Source: Treponema sp.
GTDB lineage: Bacteria > Spirochaetota > Spirochaetia > Treponematales > Treponemataceae
NCBI GenBank assembly: GCA_017469785.1
Contig: JAFUFU010000038.1
Span: forward strand, 1 to 32,507
Length of the DNA: 32,507 bases
Direction: 5' to 3'
Part shown: positions 9,316 through 18,820 of the stretch, piece by piece
How positions within the stretch are numbered: position 1 is the first letter of the stretch
How the letters are laid out: each line of letters starts with the position of its first letter
Notes under the pieces: generated by a model
Seen by the model: the letters and a program-made list of their open reading frames with translations, nothing else
Databases searched by the model: none
What the model was told of the DNA's origin: nothing
Program-made: the position numbers and the translations under genes

Positions 9316-11022
9316 ATGAAACGAACGATTTTGTTTTTGACAGGAATATTTTTCATCTTTTCTTTAAATGCTCAGTCATCCTCTTCTGAAACTGATTCAG
9401 CTTCCGCGAAGGATTCCGCGTCTGAGCTGAGCACCGCAGCCGTGACTTCATTCAGCGATTTTGACGCTGTTTCCGGGGCGGATGCACCAGCGGAAGAGGG
9501 CAAGAAAAAGTCTCTGGGCGAAAAACTTGCGGGGGTGAGTGACGTTCCTTCCGCAAAGCGTCCAAAATCTCCTGACTCCTCAAAAATCGCTGATTTGAAC
9601 AATACTGATCCTGAAGCCAATGAAAAAAACGGCGATATTTTAAAATTCGGTCTTGAAGAGGATGTTTCCGAGCTCTTGGACACGATGATAAAAAACAAGG
9701 ATGTCCGTTTTGTAAATGAGGTCTACGATTTGTTTCAGGAGACAAAATCCGTGGCCATCCGTGAGAAAATCCTCACTTTTTTTAAGACAATCGAAGACCC
9801 CTGTCTCGAAGATTACGCCGTCATGGTTTTGAATGACCCTTATGATGAGAAAAATTCCACGGTAAATGCATGTTTTTCTTACATTCAGATGGCAAAAACA
9901 AAAGCGGCTTCTCCTGCCGTTATAACCCTTCTTGAAAGCGACAACGAGGAGTATTTCACCGGTGCCCTTGAGACTTTGGGAAAAATCGGCGGCGGTCAGG
10001 AAGCCCTTTATATCACAGAGTATTTGGAGCGGGATGATTTGACCGTGGCTCAGCGGCAAAGCCTTGTCCGTGTCCTTGGCGAGCTTCACGCCGTGGAAAC
10101 TTATGACAAGTTGGTTGAATACGCTCAGGACGAAGATGAGAATGCCTTCGTGCGCATGTACAGTGCCGAAGCAATCGGCGTCATGGAAAAACCTGAAGCC
10201 GAGGAAGTCCTTGTTGATTTGTTTGAGGACGATAATCCGAATCTAAGACAGTATGTGATAAAGGGAATCAAGCATTTTAAGAACAAAGAAGCGAATGAAA
10301 TTTTGATTCAGGCCCTGAAGGACAGTCACTACAAAGTCCGGCAGGAAGCGATTGCCGCTATCAAGGAAAACGAGGTGAAGGATTCTGATGAATATCTCGT
10401 TTATCGCGCTAAAAATGATCCTGTTCAGGCGGTAAAGAATGACTCAATCGAGGCTCTCGCAAAACTCAACACTTCAAAGGGAAATGAGTATCTCCTTTCA
10501 CAGATTACGGAAAAGAAAGTTCCTGACGCGCAGAGAGCCCGCGTCGCGAAAGTTCTCCTTGAAGAGGGGCGGGGCGTAAGTGAAATCGTTGCCCTTGCCC
10601 AAGAAACTGTCAAAGACGACAAACGAAAGCAGCTCCGTTACGCTCTTGGAAAGGAGATGGCAAAGTACGAAAATTCTGCCTTCGCCGATGTTACCCTGGA
10701 ATATCTTAAAAGCAAGGACAATTCTACAATCGGAACTGGCCTTGACATGTGGGCAAAAGGACGCTACTCAAACTGCAAGGATGAGGTAAATGCCCTTGCT
10801 GACAAGGCCGACCTGAACGCCAAGAACAAAAATCAGCTGGCAATCAAGGCTGCCCGGCTTTTGGGACGGGACTTGGACAAGCAGACTGAGGAAAAAGACC
10901 GGGAGCGTGAGGCCGCCGAAGAGGCAAAGAAAGCGAAAAACGCTTCCAAATCAAAGAAATCTGCTGAAAAATCACCGGATGCGGCCGCTGCGAGTGATAC
11001 CGCTGCAAGTGACGCAAAATAA
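9316..11022 (+). CDS. Secreted HEAT-repeat protein
   Basis: A 568-residue exported protein with signal peptide (MKRTILFLTGIFFIFSLNAQ) and GGAG 5 nt before the ATG. After a Ser/Ala/Asp-rich linker, residues from about 115 to 520 are helical pairs of HEAT type, for example VITLLESDNEEYFTGALETL and EEVLVDLFEDDNPNLRQYVI. The tail is Lys/Ala-rich low complexity (KKAKNASKSKKSAEKSPD). HEAT arrays are protein-binding scaffolds; periplasmic HEAT lipoproteins and secreted proteins are common in treponemes, but no specific role can be given. It follows tgt by 131 nt and has no terminator before it that I can see. Confidence 0.85.
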   Translation: MKRTILFLTGIFFIFSLNAQSSSSETDSASAKDSASELSTAAVTSFSDFDAVSGADAPAEEGKKKSLGEKLAGVSDVPSAKRPKSPDSSKIADLNNTDPEANEKNGDILKFGLEEDVSELLDTMIKNKDVRFVNEVYDLFQETKSVAIREKILTFFKTIEDPCLEDYAVMVLNDPYDEKNSTVNACFSYIQMAKTKAASPAVITLLESDNEEYFTGALETLGKIGGGQEALYITEYLERDDLTVAQRQSLVRVLGELHAVETYDKLVEYAQDEDENAFVRMYSAEAIGVMEKPEAEEVLVDLFEDDNPNLRQYVIKGIKHFKNKEANEILIQALKDSHYKVRQEAIAAIKENEVKDSDEYLVYRAKNDPVQAVKNDSIEALAKLNTSKGNEYLLSQITEKKVPDAQRARVAKVLLEEGRGVSEIVALAQETVKDDKRKQLRYALGKEMAKYENSAFADVTLEYLKSKDNSTIGTGLDMWAKGRYSNCKDEVNALADKADLNAKNKNQLAIKAARLLGRDLDKQTEEKDREREAAEEAKKAKNASKSKKSAEKSPDAAAASDTAASDAK

Positions 11023-11056
11023 AAATGTTATTTCTGATACAATCTACATTTTTCAT

Positions 11057-11084
11057 TTGACAAATGGGATTTTCGTTCTAAAAT
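11057..11084 (+). promoter_or_regulatory. Promoter of the ABC importer operon
   Basis: A consensus TTGACA at 11057-11062 lies 16 nt upstream of TAAAAT at 11079-11084, leaving a leader of about 70 nt before the binding-protein start. A second TGATACAAT (extended -10 type) lies upstream at about 11034 and could be another start. Confidence 0.65.
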
Positions 11085-11161
11085 GAATTTTGGACAATAA
11101 ATATTCAACTTATGATTATTAAGTCATTTGTTTGTTCAAAATAAAAAAGGAGGAAAATCTT

Positions 11162-12484
11162 TTGAAAAAATCACTTGTTTGTTTAACTTTGGGCGCTTTG
11201 GCTATGCTGGGCATGTCATGCAACGAAAAAAAAGCTGCCGTTGCAGAAAAATCTGAGGTTCAGAAAATCATCGAACAGGCAGAGACAATGTCTTTTGATG
11301 AGCTTTGCAAAAAGGCTATCGAAGAGTCAAAATCTGCAAAAATCAAGGGTATTGGTAACTCAAGCCGCGGTAAAACGGCTGGCGCTGCTTTCATCAATTA
11401 CCTTAAATCCCTTGACGCTTCCTATGAAGGCACAATTGAGTGGTCTCAGCCAAAGAACAACTCAATCTTCACCACACTTTCTGTTGATTACAAGTCTACC
11501 AATCCTGAATATTTCATGACTTTGATTCAGGACGGAAATCAGATTCAGTCAAAGATGATGGATACGGGAATCTTGCGCACATTCATCCCGAAAGAGTGGG
11601 CAGAGGCAAATAAACTTTCAAAAGAGAATTATCCTGAACTCCTGTCACTGCAGACTCTGAACAAGGTCTTTATGTTCAACACTGTGGGCGGCGCTGATTT
11701 CAAGAACTGCTGGGATTTCGTCTACAATGGCGCAAAAGGTATGTACATGGATGTCAACTCAGAGCTTGTAGGAAAGAACTTTCTCTACATGCTTTCTTCT
11801 GACAAATACTCAACCTGGCTCAAAAATGCATTCGATGCTCTTGATGCGGACAAAAAAGCCTTCTTCCAGCCGACAATCGACGAATGTGCAACTGTTGCGA
11901 AGAATTATGGTATCACTGGCGCAAACGCAAAATACGGCCTGGCCTGGACAAAACTCTGGGTTCAGAACTACAACGCTATGACTGATGACGGCCCAATCTG
12001 TAACGAGCTTGTCTCAAAATCTGCTGCCGGCGAATTCGCCCTCATCGTTTACTCAAAACTCCGCTCTGTCGCCGAGACAAACGAATCTTCAGTAAACAAT
12101 GTTGCTGTTGCCGCTTACAACGACGGTTACAAGGGAATCGGCGGCTACGGATATTGCCACTACCTTGAAGTCATGGATTCTTCTCCATATCCGTGGACAG
12201 CCTGTGCTTTCATCTCATTCATGGTTACAAAAGTTGACGGATTTGCCGCCTGGGGTAAGGACATGGGCGGTTACTCTGCTAACCCGATCCTTGCCGCTGA
12301 GAACGAGGCAAAATATCACCACAGCACAGCCGGCGGGGTAGAATTCCCTGTCAAGAACGACCGTGGCTTTGAATGGTGGTCAAGCGAGAATGGCGGCGCT
12401 CTCGTAATCGAAGACCCGAAATATTGCGCGGAAGTCTCAATCGAGCTTGGTGACTGGATTGATTCACTTCGCGGCGGACGCTAA
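11162..12484 (+). CDS. Lipoprotein solute-binding protein of an ABC importer
   Basis: A 440-residue extracytoplasmic binding lipoprotein starting at TTG, fixed by AAAGGAGG 8 nt upstream. Signal peptide MKKSLVCLTLGALAMLGMSC has Leu at -4 and Ser at -1, a relaxed spirochetal lipobox. The mature part has no membrane segment and is rich in aromatic residues, like a type-II periplasmic binding fold. It lies directly upstream of a fused double permease and an ATPase of the iron/thiamine/polyamine class, so it supplies their substrate. I cannot determine the ligand from sequence; Fe(3+) or a small organic cation are possibilities by context only. Hairpin/T-tract structures follow it. Confidence 0.8.
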   Translation: MKKSLVCLTLGALAMLGMSCNEKKAAVAEKSEVQKIIEQAETMSFDELCKKAIEESKSAKIKGIGNSSRGKTAGAAFINYLKSLDASYEGTIEWSQPKNNSIFTTLSVDYKSTNPEYFMTLIQDGNQIQSKMMDTGILRTFIPKEWAEANKLSKENYPELLSLQTLNKVFMFNTVGGADFKNCWDFVYNGAKGMYMDVNSELVGKNFLYMLSSDKYSTWLKNAFDALDADKKAFFQPTIDECATVAKNYGITGANAKYGLAWTKLWVQNYNAMTDDGPICNELVSKSAAGEFALIVYSKLRSVAETNESSVNNVAVAAYNDGYKGIGGYGYCHYLEVMDSSPYPWTACAFISFMVTKVDGFAAWGKDMGGYSANPILAAENEAKYHHSTAGGVEFPVKNDRGFEWWSSENGGALVIEDPKYCAEVSIELGDWIDSLRGGR

Positions 12485-12533
12485 CCTCTTATAAATCAGG
12501 CCTGCCGTTTTTTTCGGCGGGGCTTTCCCCAGC

Positions 12534-12563
12534 ATTCCCCGGCTCGTTCGGGGAATCTTTTTT
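12534..12563 (+). terminator. Intra-operon terminator/attenuator after the binding-protein gene
   Basis: ATTCCCCG (12534-12541) pairs with CGGGGAAT (12549-12556) around a 7-nt loop, followed by CTTTTTT. A further GC-rich hairpin without a long T-run lies at 12499-12523. Position between binding-protein and permease genes suggests partial termination that favours binding-protein mRNA. Confidence 0.75.
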
Positions 12564-12565
12564 AT

Positions 12566-12592
12566 AATGCCGGCTTTATCGCGGCATTTTTT
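12566..12592 (+). terminator. Second hairpin with T-tract just before the permease gene
   Basis: AATGCCG (12566-12572) pairs with CGGCATT (12582-12588), and the right arm runs into six T's. It ends 18 nt before the permease ATG and may also protect the 3' end of the upstream message after decay. Confidence 0.6.
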
Positions 12593-12610
12593 CCAACAAA
12601 AGGACGATAC

Positions 12611-14443
12611 ATGGCTCAGACGATAACTATGGCAAGACCCTGTCTGTCGCAGCAGAGAATGAATCAAGTTAAGACTTTTTTCTCCAAGCCTCAGAATGTG
12701 ATTTTGCTTCTCTTCGGTATTGTGCTTTCCATTACAACTATTGCGCCGATTGTCTATCTTGCCAAGGACACGATTGCGGTTCATGCGGGTACAATCGACT
12801 CGGTGCGAACGGGCTTAAAGGAAGGCCAGTACACGCTCTACAACTGGATTGATTTGTTTACGGGAAAACTTGCCCGGATTAACCTTTGGCTTCCCTTGCT
12901 GAACACGGTTATCCTCGCGGTCTTGACCTGTTTTATTTCTATTGTATACGGCGGTGTTTTCGCTTACCTCGTAACGCGCACGAATCTCAAATTCAAGCAG
13001 TATTTGAGCTCGATTTTTATTTTCCCTTATATCATGCCTCAGTGGACTCTGGCAATGGTTTGGCGAAATGCTTTCAACTCGAATGCTGTCACTCACGGCG
13101 CAGACGGACTTTTAGCCTCGCTTTTTAACATTCACATGCCTCTTTGGTGGTGTCAGGGACTTTTCCCCAGTGCGGTGGTCCTTGGTCTTCACTACGCGCC
13201 TTTCGCTTACATTCTGATTGGCGGTATTTTCCGCAATATGGACGCAAACCTTGAGGAAGCGGCAACGATTCTCGACACGCCAAAATGGAAGAGTTTCCTT
13301 TGCGTTACCCTTCCGCTGGTAAAGCCTGCGATTCTTTCTACGATTCTTCTTGTTTTCGGAAGCGCCATGGGAAGTTACCCGGTTCCTCATTATTTGGGAC
13401 TCACCACTCTTTCAACGAAATATGTGGCTTTGTCCAGCGCAAGGGCGGGAGAGGCCAGCATTATCGCCGTCATCATGATGATTTTCGGCGTGGCCATTCT
13501 CATGCTTAATCAGTCAAGCACTTCCAGCCGTAAGAATTACACCACGGTTACCGGAAAGTCAGGTCAGATTTCAAAGGCTAATCTTGGAAAGGTCGGAAAG
13601 TATGCAGTTGCCTGCATTTTCATCGTGCTCACTCTCCTTACCAGCATTTACCCCATTCTCTCTTTCGGCGTTGAGACTTTCTTGCCCAATCCTGGGGATT
13701 ACAGCTTCTTGAAGACCGGGGATTTTTCTCATCTAACCACAAAATGGTGGACGACTTCGGACACTCAGGGCGAATACGGTCTTTTCGGTCAGCTGGGTAT
13801 GCTTCACAATGTGCAGATTTGGAAAGCCTTTGCAGGTCAGCTTTATGTGGCCGTGGTTTGCGCTCTCTGCGCCGGCACTATCGGGACTCTGGTGGGATAT
13901 GCGGTCAGTAAGCATCGCCGGAGCAAGGCCGCTGCCTATGTAAATTCCGTGGCCTTCCTTCCTTATCTTATGCCGTCTCTCTCGGTGGGAGTTGCCTTCC
14001 TCATTTTCGGAAAGGCTCTTTCCATCGGCGGAACTTTCCTGATTCTCATGCTCACAGGTACGGTAAAATACATTCCTTTTGCCAGCCGCGCTTCCCTAAA
14101 TTCCATGCTGCAAATTTCAGGTGAAATCGAGGAAGCCGCCGTTATTCAGGATATTCCCTGGGTAAAGCGAATGTTCGGAATCATCATACCGATTCAGAAA
14201 AGCACGATTATTTCAAGCTTCCTTCTTCCGTTCATGACTTGTCTGCGCGAGCTCACGCTCTTCATGCTGCTCTGCGACCAGTTCAAGATTATGACTACGG
14301 CAATGGACTATTTCGACGAGATGGGCTTGTATGCTTTCTCTAGCGGAATGAACTTGATTTTGATTGTCACAATCCTTATTTTCAACGCGCTCATCAACAA
14401 ACTCACTGGTGCCAGCATTGATAAAGGTGTAGGAGGAAAATAA
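12611..14443 (+). CDS. ABC importer permease, two fused permease domains
   Basis: A 610-residue inner-membrane protein with about 12 membrane helices, made of two fused binding-protein-dependent permease domains like FbpB or ThiP. Each half has an EAA coupling loop: EEAATILDTPKWKSFLCVTL in the first and EEAAVIQDIPWVKRMFGIII in the second. These contact the ATPase. The start is ATG at 12611 with AAAAGGA 6 nt upstream. The stop overlaps the ATPase ATG by one base (TAATG), and GGAGG precedes it, so the two are coupled. The fusion places the system in the Fe(3+)/thiamine/2-aminoethylphosphonate group of importers; the substrate is not determined. Confidence 0.87.
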   Translation: MAQTITMARPCLSQQRMNQVKTFFSKPQNVILLLFGIVLSITTIAPIVYLAKDTIAVHAGTIDSVRTGLKEGQYTLYNWIDLFTGKLARINLWLPLLNTVILAVLTCFISIVYGGVFAYLVTRTNLKFKQYLSSIFIFPYIMPQWTLAMVWRNAFNSNAVTHGADGLLASLFNIHMPLWWCQGLFPSAVVLGLHYAPFAYILIGGIFRNMDANLEEAATILDTPKWKSFLCVTLPLVKPAILSTILLVFGSAMGSYPVPHYLGLTTLSTKYVALSSARAGEASIIAVIMMIFGVAILMLNQSSTSSRKNYTTVTGKSGQISKANLGKVGKYAVACIFIVLTLLTSIYPILSFGVETFLPNPGDYSFLKTGDFSHLTTKWWTTSDTQGEYGLFGQLGMLHNVQIWKAFAGQLYVAVVCALCAGTIGTLVGYAVSKHRRSKAAAYVNSVAFLPYLMPSLSVGVAFLIFGKALSIGGTFLILMLTGTVKYIPFASRASLNSMLQISGEIEEAAVIQDIPWVKRMFGIIIPIQKSTIISSFLLPFMTCLRELTLFMLLCDQFKIMTTAMDYFDEMGLYAFSSGMNLILIVTILIFNALINKLTGASIDKGVGGK

Positions 14444-16092
14444 TGCCACAGATAAAACTTACTAATGTTACGAAACGCTGGGGAAAATTCTACGGCGTAG
14501 ATAGACTGAATCTTCTCATTGACGATAATGCTTTCGTCACCCTGCTTGGTCCTTCCGGCTGCGGTAAGACGACCACACTCCGCATGATTGCGGGCCTTGA
14601 GACTCCCACCAGCGGCCGAATCGAAATCGGTGATATGGTGGTTTATGACAGCGAGCAGGGAATCAATATTCCGGCCAACAAGAGAAAAGTCGGCTTCCTA
14701 TTCCAGAACTACGCTCTCTGGCCAAACATGACTGTTTACAAGAATATTTCTTTCGGTTTGAGCAATATCTGCGAGGATTTGCCGGTCTACAACTGGGAGG
14801 CAAAAACTGCCTCTCAAATCGCAAAAATCCTTGAAAAACCTGCCAAAATCCTCTCTGTCATCGAAGAAAGCAAGGACAAAAACGGCAAAATCGATGAAGA
14901 AAAAGCCTTAATGAAACTCATCGACACCTTTGAGATTTCAATGTACAGCGCAAAGAAGATTTTCGGCTACGGTTTGCACACTTCAAGTGACAGTATTGGC
15001 GTTGCAAACGAGCAGGCGGCAAAACTGAAGGCAAAAGTTGACTCAATCGTCACATCCGAAAAAGCAAAGGGAAATTCTTTCACCGAAGACTGGCAGCTTA
15101 TTCAAAATGGAAAGCCCCTTGTAAAAGAGCGCAAACTTACTTCAGAAGAAATTGACCTTGCGGTGCGAAAAGTTTCCCGCGTCGTTAAAATCGGCATGTT
15201 CATGGACCGCTATCCGGCTGAGCTTTCTGGCGGTCAGCAGCAGCGTGTGGCAATCGCCCGAACCCTGGCCCCTGAGCCCAGCGTTCTCTTTATGGACGAG
15301 CCTCTCTCAAACCTTGACGCAAAACTCCGCCTTGAAATGCGATATGAGTTGCAGCGTCTTCACATTGAGACTGGAAGCACTTTTGTCTATGTAACCCATG
15401 ACCAGATGGAAGCTATGACCCTTGCAACGAAAATCTGCTTGATTAACAACGGAGTCTTGCAGCAGTACGAGCCGCCATTGCAGGTCTACAATCATCCAAA
15501 CAATCTCTTTGTCGCCGACTTCGTAGGAAACCCGTCAATCAATTTCATCAACGCTAAGGGCGAGCAGGATTCTTCCGGCGCTCTCAAACTGAAAGTCTTC
15601 GACGGCGAGGAGATCACCTTCACGCCAAGCGGAAATTTCAGCCTGGCAGACTGGTACAAGAGCCGTGATGAGGGAATTGAGCAGGAAAAGGAAAAAGAGA
15701 GGCTTCTCTCTCAGGAAAAAGGCTATGTGGAAAAGGCCAACAAAGATGAAGTCTTTAAATACCCGGTTGCCCGCGTAAATGACGAGCAGGGCTTTGCCGA
15801 AAAAGAAGAGGCTGCCCTTTCAAACGGGGACTTCGTTCTCGGCGTTCGCCCCGAATTCATTCAGATTGGCGAAAAGGGCATGTTCAGCGCGGAAATTTGC
15901 GGTGCCATGCCGACCGGCCTTGAGTCAACAATCAAATTGAAGATAAAAGATTATCTTCTTACCAGCGTCGTCTTTGGCGGCGTAACCTTTGAGATTGGCT
16001 CAAAGCACGCGATAAACTTCACTGGCAGCAACATTCTGCTTTTTGACAGAAAGAGCGGAAAGTGCATCACCAGCGGAAGTTTGTCGAAGTAG
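14443..16092 (+). CDS. ABC importer ATPase with large insertion in the helical domain
   Basis: A 549-residue nucleotide-binding subunit that drives the preceding permease. All catalytic motifs are intact: Walker A GPSGCGKT (36-43), Q-loop Gln88, signature LSGGQ (261-265), Walker B VLFMDE (281-286), H-loop His319. The C-terminus has a TOBE-like domain with LGVRPEF. It is far longer than the usual ~350 residues: Q-loop and signature are 173 residues apart instead of about 50, because of a charged, mostly helical insertion at about 110-235. A second charged insertion of about 45 residues sits in the C-terminal domain. It stops 3 nt before the convergent hrpA stop. Confidence 0.9.
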   Translation: MPQIKLTNVTKRWGKFYGVDRLNLLIDDNAFVTLLGPSGCGKTTTLRMIAGLETPTSGRIEIGDMVVYDSEQGINIPANKRKVGFLFQNYALWPNMTVYKNISFGLSNICEDLPVYNWEAKTASQIAKILEKPAKILSVIEESKDKNGKIDEEKALMKLIDTFEISMYSAKKIFGYGLHTSSDSIGVANEQAAKLKAKVDSIVTSEKAKGNSFTEDWQLIQNGKPLVKERKLTSEEIDLAVRKVSRVVKIGMFMDRYPAELSGGQQQRVAIARTLAPEPSVLFMDEPLSNLDAKLRLEMRYELQRLHIETGSTFVYVTHDQMEAMTLATKICLINNGVLQQYEPPLQVYNHPNNLFVADFVGNPSINFINAKGEQDSSGALKLKVFDGEEITFTPSGNFSLADWYKSRDEGIEQEKEKERLLSQEKGYVEKANKDEVFKYPVARVNDEQGFAEKEEAALSNGDFVLGVRPEFIQIGEKGMFSAEICGAMPTGLESTIKLKIKDYLLTSVVFGGVTFEIGSKHAINFTGSNILLFDRKSGKCITSGSLSK

Positions 16093-16095
16093 GAT

Positions 16096-18681
16096 TTACT
16101 CGTACAATCCGCTCAACATTCTGTAGACGGCGTTGATTCTCTCTTTGCCGTCTACGGAGAAGTCCACTTGCTCGTCCACGAGGCTTTCCAGACTGGAAAG
16201 GCTTTCGTTAAGGGCGGTGGCAAATCCCCGGCTCATCTTGAACCAGTAAGTTCCCCGTCCGTCGGTAAAGAGGGCTATAAAGGCATATTCTTTTGTCTTT
16301 TTTGACATGGTGATTCTAAGGACTTTCTGGAGTTCTCCCACCAGTCTGTCTGCCGAGCCTTCCTCGTGAATGTCAAAATTCCTTTTAATCAGCGATTTTT
16401 CATCGATTGGGGTGAGATTTAAATTCTTTACGACCTTAGAGACCAGCTCCAGTTTTTCACCTGCCAGTAATCCCGCTCCGTGAAGCAGGACTTTTGAGCG
16501 TATGGGAGCAAAGGCCGCCATCTTATTTGTGTCTTTTTCGGCTTGGAGGGCTGCCTTGAATTTGTTGTAGGGAAGGATAAGCATTTTCTTTCCCTTTTGC
16601 TTTTCAAATTCAAAGATTTCTCCGCCGATGATGATTTCGTTTTCGTTCTTTTCTTTTGCCTTCCTGCCGCCAAAGTGACCGTCATCCCGGCCCAAAAGTT
16701 TCCCTTTGATTGCGCTGAAAGTTGAGCCCTTGTATTCAAGGTTTCCTGTGAGGCTTCGGCTTCGCTTTCCCCTCATGGCGTTGAGTTTTTCTTCCAAGTC
16801 CGGGGAGATTTTTGCCAGCAGTGCTTTTGTCAGCGGTGAGACCGACATGGCGAAAGTCCGGCTTGTGCGAACGATTTCCCCGGCTACGATAAAGAGGGGG
16901 TCCGTCCTGAACATCGAAGAGCCTGGGTGAATGGAAATGTGCTCGGCCGTGAGGGAACGGTAATTTTCCTTTCCTTCACGCACGCAGACAAACTGAATCA
17001 TGCCGCTTGCGATACAGCAAAGATAGTCGTCCATGCTGCCTCCGCTTCCGATTGGAATCCCTAAGTCTCCGATTTCTTCCTCAAGCTGAGTCGTAATGTT
17101 TGCAATCTCTGCCATAACCCGCTCGTCAAGATAATTATTCTGGCAGAAGCGCAGGGGATTTTTCATTGACTGGTAGGTGCGGAATAGTTTTACATAAGAG
17201 ACAAAATCGCCCTGAATGTCGCGGAAAGCGTGGTGTGCCTTGCGGGCGTCGCTTTCTTCCCCTGGTGGCAAAATGAAAGGTGAGTGAGTGCTCATAAAGG
17301 CGGCGGCAATCACGGTCTCTTCAAGAACTTCCGGGTAGCGCATGATACTTTCAACGATGATTCGGCTTACACGAGGCTCCAGCGGGAATTCAACCATGAG
17401 CTTACCGATAGATGATAGTGTGTGGTCTTCGTTAAGGGCACCCATCTGATTCAATGTTTCAACCGCGCCCCGAATGTCTTCTCTTTGAGGCGGTGAGATA
17501 AAGTCAAAGTTGTCAAAATCAGTGATGCCAAGCTCGCTCATACGGAGAACGACCTCGCTCAAATCAGTGCGGTAAATTTCTTCGGTGGTGTATTCCGGGC
17601 GGCTGTCAAAATCTTTGCGGCTGTAGAGCCGGTAGCAGGTTCCAGCCTGAGTTCGTCCGGCCCGGCCCCGCCTTTGGTTAGAGCTTGCCTTTGAGACCGG
17701 CGTTTCGTTCAGGCTTGAAGTGAAAGTCTTGGGGCTGTAGAAATTGAGTTTTGCCAGTCCCGAGTCAATGACCGTTGTGATTCCGTTAATTGTGACACTG
17801 GTTTCGGCGATGTTTGTGGATAGCACGACCTTTTTCTTTCCGAAGGGAGCATTGTCGAAAACCCGCTCCTGCTCTTCTTTTGGCAAGCGTCCGTAAAGGG
17901 GGATAATGTGAATCTTAGAATGAAAATCTGAGTATTGAAGACGCTTCATGCAGTCTTTTATGATTTTTTCGCCGGGCAGGAAGACTAAGATGTCGCCGTC
18001 CTCGTGGTTGTCCAAAACGCGGTCAATGGTCTTTTCGATTTTTGAAAGAAGATACTCGCAGCCAGTGGCCGTTGCCGTGGTTGTGGGCTGACCTTTAAGC
18101 GGCGGGTCATAGACCATGGTGACAGGGAAAGTCTGGGTGTCAATGGTGACGATGGGGCAGTTCCCGAAATAGGCGGAAAAGGCTTCAGCGTTCATGGTCG
18201 CGCTGGAGACAATCACCTTAAAATCCGGGCGGGCGGCAAGGACTCGCTTTAGCAAGCCCAGAACAAAGTCGATGTTAAGGCTTCGCTCGTGGGCCTCGTC
18301 CACCATGATGACCGAATATTTTGTCATCCATGGATCCAGCTTCATTTCCTGAAGCAAAATACCGTCGGTCATGATTTTGATTTTTGTCGTTGTGTCGGTT
18401 TTATCCTCAAAGCGCATTTTGTAGCCGACAAGACCGGGGTAAGAAGTTTTAAGCTGTTTTGCGATGAATTCCGAGACAGAAAGGGCAGCGATTCGGCGGG
18501 GCTGGGTGACGGCAATAACGCCGTTTTCTGAATAGCCGGCCTCATGCAGAATCACCGGAATTTGCGTAGTTTTTCCGCTTCCCGTGGGTGACTGAACGAC
18601 AATCACCTGATTAGTTTTTAAGCACTCTAAAATCTTTTCTTTTTGTTCATAAACGGGAAGTTTTTTGTAATCGATAGACAT
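16096..18681 (-). CDS. hrpA: HrpA-type DEAH-box RNA helicase
   Basis: An 861-residue DEAH/RHA helicase. Motifs: I GSGKTT (within residues 31-39), Ia TQPRR (59-63), II DEAH (128-131), III SAT (160-162), VI QRRGRAGR (336-343); then the winged-helix, ratchet and OB-fold regions typical of the family. HrpA enzymes unwind structured RNA and, in E. coli, rescue stalled or collided ribosomes. The ATG at 18681 (MSIDYKKLPVYEQKEKILEC) is chosen because a TATACT box lies 6 nt upstream and the conserved region starts there; the longer open frame runs back through promoter and repeat. It is shorter than the ~1300 residues of E. coli HrpA, so the C-terminal extension is absent. Symbol given by family. Confidence 0.87.
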   Translation of the reverse strand: MSIDYKKLPVYEQKEKILECLKTNQVIVVQSPTGSGKTTQIPVILHEAGYSENGVIAVTQPRRIAALSVSEFIAKQLKTSYPGLVGYKMRFEDKTDTTTKIKIMTDGILLQEMKLDPWMTKYSVIMVDEAHERSLNIDFVLGLLKRVLAARPDFKVIVSSATMNAEAFSAYFGNCPIVTIDTQTFPVTMVYDPPLKGQPTTTATATGCEYLLSKIEKTIDRVLDNHEDGDILVFLPGEKIIKDCMKRLQYSDFHSKIHIIPLYGRLPKEEQERVFDNAPFGKKKVVLSTNIAETSVTINGITTVIDSGLAKLNFYSPKTFTSSLNETPVSKASSNQRRGRAGRTQAGTCYRLYSRKDFDSRPEYTTEEIYRTDLSEVVLRMSELGITDFDNFDFISPPQREDIRGAVETLNQMGALNEDHTLSSIGKLMVEFPLEPRVSRIIVESIMRYPEVLEETVIAAAFMSTHSPFILPPGEESDARKAHHAFRDIQGDFVSYVKLFRTYQSMKNPLRFCQNNYLDERVMAEIANITTQLEEEIGDLGIPIGSGGSMDDYLCCIASGMIQFVCVREGKENYRSLTAEHISIHPGSSMFRTDPLFIVAGEIVRTSRTFAMSVSPLTKALLAKISPDLEEKLNAMRGKRSRSLTGNLEYKGSTFSAIKGKLLGRDDGHFGGRKAKEKNENEIIIGGEIFEFEKQKGKKMLILPYNKFKAALQAEKDTNKMAAFAPIRSKVLLHGAGLLAGEKLELVSKVVKNLNLTPIDEKSLIKRNFDIHEEGSADRLVGELQKVLRITMSKKTKEYAFIALFTDGRGTYWFKMSRGFATALNESLSSLESLVDEQVDFSVDGKERINAVYRMLSGLYE

Positions 18682-18687
18682 AAAGAT

Positions 18688-18716
18688 AGTATAGGAGAAA
18701 ACGATGAAATTTACAA
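18688..18716 (-). promoter_or_regulatory. hrpA promoter, probably leaderless
   Basis: On the minus strand TTGTAA (18716-18711) and TATACT (18693-18688) are 17 nt apart, and the -10 ends 6 nt before the ATG. No ribosome binding site is present. Confidence 0.65.
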
Positions 18717-18721
18717 GAAAA

Positions 18722-18793
18722 TGGGCGCATCCCTTCGGGTCGGGCTTTCCGTGGCTACGCTCTCGCTTCGTTGCTTCGCAATGCGCTTCGCGC
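18722..18793. repeat. GC-rich segment with TTCG mini-hairpins
   Basis: Between capA-like and hrpA genes lie three tiny perfect hairpins that share the loop sequence TTC: CCCTTCGGG (18731-18739), TTGCTTCGCAA (18771-18781) and GCGCTTCGCGC (18783-18793). The composition differs from the flanking AT-richer DNA, as in dispersed repetitive elements. Confidence 0.45.
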
Positions 18794-18820
18794 ACCACTA
18801 CAATCCCTTGCGCAGAAAAT

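Noticed and set aside
14860..14905. EF-hand-like string SKDKNGKIDEEK in the ATPase insertion
   Set aside because: Positions 1 and 12 of the calcium loop are Ser and Lys instead of Asp and Glu, so calcium binding is not supported.
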